Below, piece after piece: positions 5,431 through 12,870 of a stretch of DNA of 12,870 nucleotides. Below the pieces are notes generated by a model, which was not told the origin of the DNA, ran no database searches, and saw nothing but the letters and a program-made list of their open reading frames with translations. The stretch's first letter is position 1; the number at the start of each line of letters is the position of its first letter. The position numbers and the translations under genes are program-made. Origin of the DNA: Bacteroidota bacterium (GTDB lineage Bacteria; Bacteroidota; Bacteroidia; SpSt-205; S141-50); assembly GCA_015490695.1 (NCBI GenBank), contig WFXK01000013.1, positions 1-12,870 of the forward strand, written 5' to 3'.

Positions 5431-8400
5431 ATGCGAACCCTTATTCTTGTAGGTTGTCTTTTAAGCGTTATGGCGCAATGCCCTCAGAATTTCTTTTCGT
5501 TGGATAAAAAAATAATTTGTCCTGGAGATACCGTCACCATAACTCCATTGACTAATAATGCTCAATATGTATGGATGGACTTTGATGAAAGAATGCCATT
5601 AGAATTAGATAGTGTGGTTATAGATAGCTTCAACATTGGTGTAGGTGTTATAGATATAGAAGTAGCATACAATCCGCCTGATAGTACTTATTATTTGATT
5701 GCCATTACGACTAATGGTAATGTTTATAAAACTGCTCTGGGCAAAGATTTAAATAATTTAACAACCATACCGCCTTTACAATTAGAGGGCAATGTAGGTG
5801 TGAACTATCTTATTCAAGGTAATGTTCATTATTATAAAGATACTTTTTGGCTCTTTGCAGCGAGAGCCACATCAGCAGCAGTAGCAAACTGGGGAAACGA
5901 TTTGCAAAATCCTATGGCTTCAATACCAACTACCATAACAAAATGGGTTTATACAGGCGACTTTGTATATACTCCAAACAACACTTTTATAATTGGAGGT
6001 ACTGTGTATTATGTTTACGAAGGCACGACCAATAACCTAGCTCAATCACCGTCTTCGTGGACTATAAGTCTAAATGGGGAATCTAACCAATGTAGTGGAA
6101 ATCTTGCAAGTAATTGCAATAAATTTGCTGTTTTAACTGGAGGTGCATGCGGCAACTCTCTTTCCTTCTTTAAGGGAGGCACTTATCAAAATTCCCTGCT
6201 TGCTTCAGGTAAAGTAGAAGAGATCAAACCCTATGTGGATAATCCTCAAGACTGGGAGCCATTTCTTTTCGGAGAACATATTACCGCTTTTGGTACAGGT
6301 GGGACAACACCGAAAATGCTCTATGTTCTACAATGGTTCAATGCCTGGGATGGAAACCCCGATTATCAAATAGCCCCGGTTTTAAAACAACCTTTAGGAC
6401 AGGTTGTCAGAGGTTGTGCTGTTGTTAAATATAAAGGCGAGTACCATATCTTTTTAGCAAGCGACCCCAGTGCTTCTGTAAAACAGATCTACCACGTCCG
6501 CCTTATAGAACCCCAAAGAACTTCCTTAAAAGATACTTTCATAGAAGTAGCTACCCTACAGCCTTTCCAAGTTACTTTCTACGAACCTGATACGTATCTT
6601 ATCAGTATGATTGTCTATCAAGATGGCCTTCATAGCTCTTATACCGACACAGTAGTAGTAACCACAGGTCCACCAGTTATTACAGAAATATCCTCTGCCT
6701 GCGCCAAAAGTCCAACTAAAATGAAAGTCATCCCCTTAGATCCCATCAATAGCGTTGCCTCTGCTACCTGGGACTTTGGAGATGGTTCACCCCAAGTAAC
6801 AGGAGACTCTGTAAGCCATAGCTATGCAAACCCAGGAACTTATACCGTTACCATCTTCCTTACTAATCCCTTTGGCTGCCAAGATACTATATCTGAGCAA
6901 GTTTTGGTCTACACTCTACCCTCTGCCAGCTTTTCTACAAACACTATTACTTGTGCTTTGGATACTGTTAATTTCACCAATACCACTACTCATGACCCGC
7001 AAGATTCCCTTATAGTAACCTTTTGGCAATTTGGAGACGGCAACTTCAGTCTTGATTTTCATCCTAAACATTACTATGGAGAAGGCGGTACTTACGACGT
7101 AACTCTTATCGTAGCCACAGACAAAGATTGCTGGGACACCATCACAACACCCATAGAAGTAGCAGGACTTACCCTACAACATCAAAATGCTTGTTTAGGC
7201 GATACTGCCCTCTTTACCCTCCAACCCTTCTACCCTAATGACACCATCACCACTATCCAATGGGATATGGGCGACGGACAAGGAAACGCTACAGGTACTC
7301 AAGTACAATACGTCTATAGCGATACAGGCACCTACCCCATCCAAATCATCGTAGAAACGACTAAAGGATGCCAAGACACCTTGGTCTATCCCTTCAGAGT
7401 CAGTCTAAAACCCTTTATAGACTTTATCTACCAAGCCCAAGAATTCTGTAGCAACACCCCTATTCAATTCTTATTTCAAGGCCATGCAACAGACGGTGCT
7501 ATTGTTCAATACCTATGGCTATTTGGTGATGGCGACAGCGCAATAACGAAAAACCCTATCCATACCTATCCCACAGCAGGAAATTATAATGTCTATTTAG
7601 AAATAACCGATGAATTCGGCTGTAAAACCGACACCACTAAACCCATCGCTATCGGAAACAAGCCTACTGCTTTCTTTACCATACTCAACACTCCCTGCAC
7701 AAAAGCTCCTCTAAATATTAGAACTATTAGCCAAAATAACGCTCAATATTTCTGGATATGGGATAGTACCTACACAGCTTGGCTACGCGAACCAACCATT
7801 CAATTCTTTGAAAGCGACACGCATACTATCCAATTGATTGTCTTTTCCCCAGAAGGCTGTAGCGACACTACTACACAACGTTTGTTCGTCTATCCAAGCC
7901 CAGAACTATCTTTAGTCATCCCACAAGATTCTTTTGTAGCTCCTCAAACCCTTCTTATTAAAGCCCAACATAGCTACGCTGATTCGTTCCTCTGGTACGT
8001 AGATAGCACCTTAACAAACTTCCAAGGAGACTCGCTACTATGGAACTTTGAAACGCCTAAAGTTTATGAAGTTAAATTAGTCGCTTTTAATAATCAAGGA
8101 TGTAAAGATAGTGTATTGGCTCCATTAGTAGCTTTAGAAGCGCCCCCTGTACACATGGATTTAGTTGTTCACCAGTTAATAAGGCAGCAAGACAGTCTTT
8201 TTGCTGTTGTAGAAAACCGCAGTAATTACCCTGTTACCCACTGGCAATGGCGTATTTATTATCCCAACGGACAATTTGCTCAAACCCTTCATAAAGGCGA
8301 TACGCTTTCTATAGGTAGTATACGTCAAGTGCTATTGCCTTTCTTTGTGCCAACTAATACGATTTTGCAAAGCTACACTTGTGTAGAAGCCCTATTACCC

Positions 8401-8712
8401 AACGGTTATCCTGATGTCAATCCTCAAGATAATAAAGCTTGTCTACAAGAAGATGGCTTAGTGATTCTTAGACTTTATCCCAATCCCTTTGAACGAGGTA
8501 TCTTTTTACAATACAGCATTCAAAAAGCACAACCTTTGACCATTACCATTATAGATAATTTAGGGAGGAGAATTTTAGAGCAAACAATAGAACACAGCGC
8601 ACCTGGTATGTATATTCAGTTTTTAGACCTAAACACCTTAAGTCATGGTTTATATGCTATGCGTTTACGTTATGGCAATGAGGAAAGAGTGTTGAAAATT
8701 TTACGTTGGTGA
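5431..8712 (+). CDS. T9SS-secreted multi-PKD-domain protein with N-terminal propeller-like module
   Basis: Large predicted cell-surface or secreted protein (1,093 residues), probably adhesive or binding. Start 5431 gives a compact signal peptide, MRTLILVGCLLSVMA before QCPQN, like those of its neighbours. The in-frame ATG at 5386, 2 bases after the previous stop, is possible but puts charged residues and TEV ahead of the hydrophobic core. Order of parts: an opening half of a PKD-like domain (IICPGDTVTITPL, YVWMDFDE near 48), a roughly 310-residue beta-rich, propeller-like region (about 62-375), the closing half (PFQVTFYEPDTYLISMIVYQDG, 378-399), four PKD domains with WDFGDG (447), WQFGDG (532), WDMGDG (611) and WLFGDG (696), and two degenerate copies (near 775 and 855). 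Then come a CARDB-like stretch (about 910-1010) and a type-A T9SS sorting domain with YPNPF at 1016-1020, ending VLKILRW. No catalytic motif was seen. Confidence 0.9.
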   Translation: MRTLILVGCLLSVMAQCPQNFFSLDKKIICPGDTVTITPLTNNAQYVWMDFDERMPLELDSVVIDSFNIGVGVIDIEVAYNPPDSTYYLIAITTNGNVYKTALGKDLNNLTTIPPLQLEGNVGVNYLIQGNVHYYKDTFWLFAARATSAAVANWGNDLQNPMASIPTTITKWVYTGDFVYTPNNTFIIGGTVYYVYEGTTNNLAQSPSSWTISLNGESNQCSGNLASNCNKFAVLTGGACGNSLSFFKGGTYQNSLLASGKVEEIKPYVDNPQDWEPFLFGEHITAFGTGGTTPKMLYVLQWFNAWDGNPDYQIAPVLKQPLGQVVRGCAVVKYKGEYHIFLASDPSASVKQIYHVRLIEPQRTSLKDTFIEVATLQPFQVTFYEPDTYLISMIVYQDGLHSSYTDTVVVTTGPPVITEISSACAKSPTKMKVIPLDPINSVASATWDFGDGSPQVTGDSVSHSYANPGTYTVTIFLTNPFGCQDTISEQVLVYTLPSASFSTNTITCALDTVNFTNTTTHDPQDSLIVTFWQFGDGNFSLDFHPKHYYGEGGTYDVTLIVATDKDCWDTITTPIEVAGLTLQHQNACLGDTALFTLQPFYPNDTITTIQWDMGDGQGNATGTQVQYVYSDTGTYPIQIIVETTKGCQDTLVYPFRVSLKPFIDFIYQAQEFCSNTPIQFLFQGHATDGAIVQYLWLFGDGDSAITKNPIHTYPTAGNYNVYLEITDEFGCKTDTTKPIAIGNKPTAFFTILNTPCTKAPLNIRTISQNNAQYFWIWDSTYTAWLREPTIQFFESDTHTIQLIVFSPEGCSDTTTQRLFVYPSPELSLVIPQDSFVAPQTLLIKAQHSYADSFLWYVDSTLTNFQGDSLLWNFETPKVYEVKLVAFNNQGCKDSVLAPLVALEAPPVHMDLVVHQLIRQQDSLFAVVENRSNYPVTHWQWRIYYPNGQFAQTLHKGDTLSIGSIRQVLLPFFVPTNTILQSYTCVEALLPNGYPDVNPQDNKACLQEDGLVILRLYPNPFERGIFLQYSIQKAQPLTITIIDNLGRRILEQTIEHSAPGMYIQFLDLNTLSHGLYAMRLRYGNEERVLKILRW

Positions 8713-8775
8713 AAAAAGGACTTGCATAGTAAAAAATAAATTCAGTGTTTTGCGGCGGCAATTGTAGCGGTTTGT

Positions 8776-11520
8776 ATGGTACGCTATTTAGTCCTGCTGG
8801 GACTTGTACAGTTGGTTGTAGCACAAGGGGTATTACGAGGCGTTGTTAAAGACCAAGAAAGTGGAGAGCCCCTAATAGGTACAGAAATCCGTATATTAAA
8901 CACGAATCTGGGTGCCTATTCTAATGAGCGTGGCTTTTTTGAAATCCGCTCTGTGCCACCCGGTCCAAAAAGGGTGGCATTTTTATTTTATGGCTACGAG
9001 CCCGATACCATCCAAGTACAAATCCGTTCTAACGACACCACCTTTGTAGAAGTCATGCTAAAAACTAAAGAAATCACCTTAGAAGCCGTTGAAATTACCT
9101 CTTCGGTCTCTGCTGTAGAACAAAGTACCAACATCAGCACTATTGCAACCATCCGTTATAGTCCCCAAGTTGCCTCGGGCTTCTCACAAGAGTTCATCAC
9201 CAGATTACCCGATAGAAACGCAGGTCAACTTATCCGTAGAGTGCCCGGTGTCTCCTTAGAAGGAAATCAATACTTAATCATCCGTGGGTTAAATCAACGT
9301 TATAACTACGTGTTTCTTAATCAAGCACCATTGCCCAGTAGTGAACCCGATAAAAAAGCTTTCCCTATTGACCAATTCCCCGTTAAACTCATAGACCAAA
9401 TCTTAGTATACAAGTCTTTTGTGGCTTCTCAACCCGAAGATGTTGCAGGCGGTATTGTGGAAATCCGCACAAAGGAACTTAATAGCAATAGTTACTGGAA
9501 CATCAGCATAGGAAGCGGTTACCGCACAGGAACTACCTTCTTACCTTTTCTAAGTCATGAAGGACAAGGAGCTGAAAACTTAGGATTTACCCAAAGGAAT
9601 TTCCCTGCAAATTATCCCAATGTCATTGGGCTTAATACTCAACAAGAACAGGATTTTGTACGTCAACTGCCCCAGAATTGGGCACCTCAACAATTTTCTG
9701 CGCCTCCAAACACCAATTTTAGCTTTGTCCATGCCCGTAAAATGGGTAAATGGCAAGGCTTATGGCTTATGAACGGCACCCAAACTTACCAAACCCTGCG
9801 CATCCTCAGAGAAGACCGAATGGCAACAGGAGAATATAACTATGTATTCAACGACCAACAAAGCGACCAACAAACCACCTATAACCTGCTTCAATCCCTG
9901 CGTTGGCAACCAAGCAATCACTTTTTACTCTCTATACGAACCCTTTACAACCAACAAGGATTAAAACGAACCATTTATCGTGAAGGCATCTATTACGACA
10001 ACGCTAACGAACTAAAAGGTTATAGCTATTACTACCGAGAACAACGATTATTCACTACACAAACCATCGGCGACTGGCTTATCCATGAAAAACAACGATT
10101 ACGCTTTACGCTCAGCTATGCTCATAACCTCTCTTATGAACCCGATTATCGTAATTTAACCTTTTACCGTCCTATTGGAAGTGAAAAGCCTTTTCTTCCT
10201 TTAGTGCCTTTAGCAGGAAGCGCTAATCCCCGCGCTACAGGACGCTTCTTCGGTCTACTAAAAGAAAACCTCTATTTCGTTCGTTTAGACCACACCTTTT
10301 ACTTGTCAGACCAATGGGAAATCCAAAGCGGCTATTATGGAGAAATCCGACAACGAAACTTTCTTGTAAGAAACATTGCCTATGTACGTAAAAACTTCCT
10401 TTACTTCGACGAAAGCCTATTACAACTTCCACCAGAAACTATCTTCTTAGCAGAAAACTTTGGTGAAGCAACAAACTTCGGTCTCCAAGAAATCACTCGT
10501 CCACAAGATAACTATCAAGGCTTCAGTAACAACCAAGCCTTTTATAGCCAAATACGTTGGAAACCTATCAACCGCCTCCAACTCTTAATAGGAGCACGAC
10601 TCGCTTATAATAATATAAAGGTATATGCTAAGGACGGCTTATATCAACCTGTAATTTATGGATTTGAAACCTTAAATCTTTTACCTTTCTTCCAGACTAC
10701 TTACCACACAGGAGAAAAAACGCAATTAAAATTTGCTTATGGGCGAACCCTAAACCGCCCCACCTTCCGAGAAATCGCAGAATTTAGATTCTATAACTTT
10801 GACTTAAACACTGCTGTAGTTGGAAACCCCAATCTACAGATGGCAGTTATTGATAACATAGACCTACGATGGGAATTTTATCCTGACTTAGGCGAGATGA
10901 TTAACTTTGGTGTTTTCTATAAACGTTTCCGTAATCCTATTGAAAATGTTGTATTACCCGGTTCTGTAAATGAAACACCACCTTATACTTTTATGAACGC
11001 GCCTTACGCTACGAACTACGGTGCAGAAATAGAAATTTTCAAATCCTTAGCGTTTATTCCCTTGAAGTTACTTAAAAACTTTGGTATTTATGCCAATGCT
11101 GCTTATATTTATTCTCAGGTGGATTTTGGTCGTTCAGTAGGGGGGCAGGTTGCTCGTCGCCCTCTGCAAGGACAATCGCCCTACATCATCAATGCAGGTA
11201 TTTCCTATAAGCAGAAAAACAGCAAGTGGAGCACCACGCTTAGCTATAACGTCGTTGGTCCACGTATCTTTATGGTCGGTTATGATAACTATCCCCACAT
11301 CTACGAAATGCCCGTTCACCGTATAGACTGGAGCATGAACTATCAAATCGCTAAACACTGGGAAGCTCGGATTTACGTACAAAACTTGCTTAACCAACCC
11401 GTTCGCTTCTTACAAGACCGCAACGAAGATGGAAAATTAACCAAAGACGATAACGCCTTTATATACTTCAAACCCGGAACTTTAATTCGTTTCCGTATTG
11501 GCTACGCTTTTAATCAATAA
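8776..11520 (+). CDS. TonB-dependent outer-membrane receptor with carboxypeptidase-regulatory-like domain
   Basis: Active importer of the outer membrane (914 residues) powered by TonB-ExbBD; the substrate is unknown. The signal peptide MVRYLVLLGLVQLVVA is followed by a carboxypeptidase-regulatory-like domain (about 18-95: GVVKDQESGEPLIGTEIRI, NERGFFEIRSVPPG). A TonB-box-like segment TLEAVEITS lies at 101-109. The plug (about 120-235) contains FITRLPDRNAGQLIRRVPGV, YLIIRGLNQRYNYVFLN, IDQILVYKSF and DVAGGIVEIRTKE. The rest is a 22-strand-type barrel ending in FRIGYAFNQ. An EF-hand-like loop, DRNEDGKLTKDD, sits at 881-892 before the last strand. The plug wording (DRNAGQLIRRVPG, Y-xx-VFLNQAP) belongs to the receptor group that is usually not SusC. 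It lies 63 bases after the PKD gene and may have its own promoter, although no clear TAnnTTTG is seen there. It is probably co-transcribed with the lipoprotein 5 bases downstream. Confidence 0.95.
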   Translation: MVRYLVLLGLVQLVVAQGVLRGVVKDQESGEPLIGTEIRILNTNLGAYSNERGFFEIRSVPPGPKRVAFLFYGYEPDTIQVQIRSNDTTFVEVMLKTKEITLEAVEITSSVSAVEQSTNISTIATIRYSPQVASGFSQEFITRLPDRNAGQLIRRVPGVSLEGNQYLIIRGLNQRYNYVFLNQAPLPSSEPDKKAFPIDQFPVKLIDQILVYKSFVASQPEDVAGGIVEIRTKELNSNSYWNISIGSGYRTGTTFLPFLSHEGQGAENLGFTQRNFPANYPNVIGLNTQQEQDFVRQLPQNWAPQQFSAPPNTNFSFVHARKMGKWQGLWLMNGTQTYQTLRILREDRMATGEYNYVFNDQQSDQQTTYNLLQSLRWQPSNHFLLSIRTLYNQQGLKRTIYREGIYYDNANELKGYSYYYREQRLFTTQTIGDWLIHEKQRLRFTLSYAHNLSYEPDYRNLTFYRPIGSEKPFLPLVPLAGSANPRATGRFFGLLKENLYFVRLDHTFYLSDQWEIQSGYYGEIRQRNFLVRNIAYVRKNFLYFDESLLQLPPETIFLAENFGEATNFGLQEITRPQDNYQGFSNNQAFYSQIRWKPINRLQLLIGARLAYNNIKVYAKDGLYQPVIYGFETLNLLPFFQTTYHTGEKTQLKFAYGRTLNRPTFREIAEFRFYNFDLNTAVVGNPNLQMAVIDNIDLRWEFYPDLGEMINFGVFYKRFRNPIENVVLPGSVNETPPYTFMNAPYATNYGAEIEIFKSLAFIPLKLLKNFGIYANAAYIYSQVDFGRSVGGQVARRPLQGQSPYIINAGISYKQKNSKWSTTLSYNVVGPRIFMVGYDNYPHIYEMPVHRIDWSMNYQIAKHWEARIYVQNLLNQPVRFLQDRNEDGKLTKDDNAFIYFKPGTLIRFRIGYAFNQ

Positions 11521-11525
11521 AAGCC

Positions 11526-12818
11526 ATGTATCGGCTAATTTTCTTTGCAATAGTGTTTTTAATGGGTTGTCAGCGGCGTTTAACGCCCTATGAAGTAGCA
11601 AACCAACAAGGAAATTATGAAGTCTTGAGTGGTAACATCACTCAAACTATTCGTTTGGATTCTACCAAACGTTATTTATTAAAAGGAGAAGTACGGGTTA
11701 AAGCAGGGGCTTCGTTAATCATTCCCGCAGGAACGATTATTTTCGGTGACTACAACACCAAAGGCACGCTCATTATAGAACAAGGGGCAAAAATCGTTGC
11801 CCAAGGGACTCCTAACAAGCCTATTGTATTCACTTCCGTTCGTCCAGCAGGCTATAGACAGCCTGGAGATTGGGGAGGCATTATTTTATTAGGACGTGCG
11901 CCTATCAATCAACCCATTCCTGCTTATGTGGAAGGAATTTTAAATGGTGCTTATGGAGGCAATAATCCCCATGACAATAGCGGTATTCTGCGCTATGTTC
12001 GTATTGAATTCGCTGGAAAAGTTGTAGAACAAGGCAACGAAGTCAATGCCCTTACTTTTGCAGGCGTTGGTGACAGCACCATCGTAGAATACATCCAAGC
12101 CTCTTATTGTTCTGATGACGCTTTTGAATTCTTCGGTGGAACGGTCCGTGCCCGCTATTTGATTGCCTACCACAACGAAGACGATGACTTTGATACCGAC
12201 TTCGGCTATAGTGGACAAATCCAATTTGCTTTATCAATCCGCCATCCCCGCATAGGAAATGGCGACTCCAACACCTTTGAATCCGATAACGACAAACAAA
12301 GCAGCGATAACCAACCCTATACAAGCGCCATCTTTTCTAATATTACTGCCATCGGTCCTATGCAAGACCCTAACCTCTACTACAAAAGCGGTGCACGTAT
12401 ACGAAGAAACTCAAGATTATCGGTATTTAATTCCGTTTTTATCGGCTTTCCAAAAGGGTTTTATATCAACGGTGCCAACACCAGTGATGCCATGTTAGCA
12501 GGAAAAAGCGTTGTTAGAAATAATTTCATTGTTGCTTGCGAAGAACCCATCGTAGTAGACCCCGCCTATCAAGGACGCTTAGATAGTCTATTACTGCAGT
12601 ATAACCAAGTGATTTCTAATGTAGATTCTATTCAATTGATGGATACTTCACAACAAATGTGGCTCCCTAAGCCTACTTCACCTTTATTGAACGCAGGCGA
12701 TTTTTCCCATCCTTATCTACAAAACATGCAAAAAGTCTCCTTTGTAGGGGCTTTTGGCAGTGTAGACTGGACAACTCCCTGGGCTAATTGGGACCCACAA
12801 AACACCCTTTACGAATAA
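11526..12818 (+). CDS. Right-handed beta-helix-like outer-membrane lipoprotein, receptor partner candidate
   Basis: Predicted 430-residue lipoprotein. The signal MYRLIFFAIVFLMGC gives a lipidated Cys at 15 followed by Gln, with no Asp inner-membrane retention signal. The mature chain has the short-repeat, turn-rich pattern of a parallel beta-helix: RVKAGASLIIPAGTIIFGDYNTKGTLIIEQGAKIVAQGTPNKPIVFTS, SGILRYVRIEFAG, NALTFAGVGDSTIVEYIQASYCSDDAFEFFGGTV, RARYLIAYHNEDDDFDTDFGYSG, and SAIFSNITAIGP. The C-terminus ends in WANWDPQNTLYE and shows no T9SS sorting domain, which fits lipid anchoring instead. An acidic cluster after His216 (EDDDFDTD) may bind calcium. It starts 5 bases after the TonB-receptor stop, so the two are almost surely one operon and may form one outer-membrane complex. 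No polysaccharide-lyase catalytic set was recognised, so the role is more likely binding. Proteins with this pattern are widespread in Bacteroidota, commonly annotated as hypothetical. Confidence 0.85.
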   Translation: MYRLIFFAIVFLMGCQRRLTPYEVANQQGNYEVLSGNITQTIRLDSTKRYLLKGEVRVKAGASLIIPAGTIIFGDYNTKGTLIIEQGAKIVAQGTPNKPIVFTSVRPAGYRQPGDWGGIILLGRAPINQPIPAYVEGILNGAYGGNNPHDNSGILRYVRIEFAGKVVEQGNEVNALTFAGVGDSTIVEYIQASYCSDDAFEFFGGTVRARYLIAYHNEDDDFDTDFGYSGQIQFALSIRHPRIGNGDSNTFESDNDKQSSDNQPYTSAIFSNITAIGPMQDPNLYYKSGARIRRNSRLSVFNSVFIGFPKGFYINGANTSDAMLAGKSVVRNNFIVACEEPIVVDPAYQGRLDSLLLQYNQVISNVDSIQLMDTSQQMWLPKPTSPLLNAGDFSHPYLQNMQKVSFVGAFGSVDWTTPWANWDPQNTLYE

Positions 12819-12837
12819 GAAAAAATTTCTTTATTTT

Positions 12838-12856
12838 GCTTCTGTTATGCAGAAGC
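12838..12856. other. Perfect 7-bp hairpin downstream of the last gene
   Basis: GCTTCTG-TTATG-CAGAAGC is a perfect 7-base-pair stem with a 5-base loop, 20 bases after the stop of the beta-helix lipoprotein. It may end or protect the receptor operon's mRNA, but no T-run follows on the + strand (GTCCTCCC instead). On the other strand the downstream bases are A/T-rich without a clean T-tract beside the stem. An ATG lies in the loop and right arm (12848), so it could instead be part of the next gene's start. Confidence 0.4.
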
Positions 12857-12870
12857 GTCCTCCCTATATC

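Noticed and set aside
8713..8775. Terminator or clear promoter between the PKD gene and the TonB receptor
   Set aside because: TTGC-GGCG-GCAA is only a 4-bp stem without a T-run, and TAGCGGTTTG has the wrong spacing for TAnnTTTG. Nothing firm can be called in these 63 bases.
1926..12818. A defence, toxin-antitoxin, CRISPR or biosynthetic system
   Set aside because: No nuclease, helicase, toxin, repeat array or synthase motif is present in any gene. The content is envelope proteins plus hutI.
12848..12870. Partial coding region beginning MQKRPPYI at the right edge
   Set aside because: Only seven full codons are visible, so it cannot be told from chance. It is kept only as a note to the hairpin.

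Overview
The window is chromosomal DNA of a member of the Bacteroidota, AT-rich by eye. Four things support this. There is a 288-residue housekeeping sigma factor that starts MRQLKISKQITNR, the short RpoD form of this phylum. A TAnnTTTG-type -7 promoter element lies in front of a gene. A PKD-repeat protein ends in a Por/type IX secretion (T9SS) sorting domain. A TonB-dependent receptor carries an N-terminal carboxypeptidase-regulatory-like domain. I do not place it below phylum level.

Layout. (1) 108-900 (+): decayed gene for an M48-family metalloprotease lipoprotein (LoiP/YcaL-like). It is split over three reading frames and has lost the second zinc-binding His. (2) 922-1788 (-): rpoD, convergent with the pseudogene. 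(3) 1789-1925: divergent regulatory region with a good -7 box for the rightward genes and a weaker one for rpoD. (4) 1926-8712 (+): a compact run of five genes: a beta-propeller lipoprotein, hutI (imidazolonepropionase), two small predicted outer-membrane proteins, and a large secreted PKD-repeat protein. The first four touch or overlap their neighbours by 1, about 23 and 4 bases. (5) 8776-12818 (+): a TonB-dependent receptor followed 5 bases later by a right-handed beta-helix-like lipoprotein. (6) 12819-12870: tail with a perfect 7-bp hairpin.

How the genes may work together. Apart from rpoD and hutI, every gene encodes an envelope or secreted protein: lipoproteins, barrels, a T9SS cargo and an outer-membrane transporter. 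The receptor and beta-helix lipoprotein look like a two-component outer-membrane unit, possibly with a role comparable to SusC/SusD, although the lipoprotein is not SusD-like. HutI is a cytosolic histidine-degradation enzyme with no other hut gene beside it, and its place inside an envelope operon is the oddest point of the layout. No tRNA, rRNA, CRISPR array, insertion sequence or phage gene was seen. I do not see clear evidence of an entirely new system. The best leads are the receptor/beta-helix pair, the propeller apparently inserted into a PKD domain, the embedded hutI, and the inactivated M48 protease.
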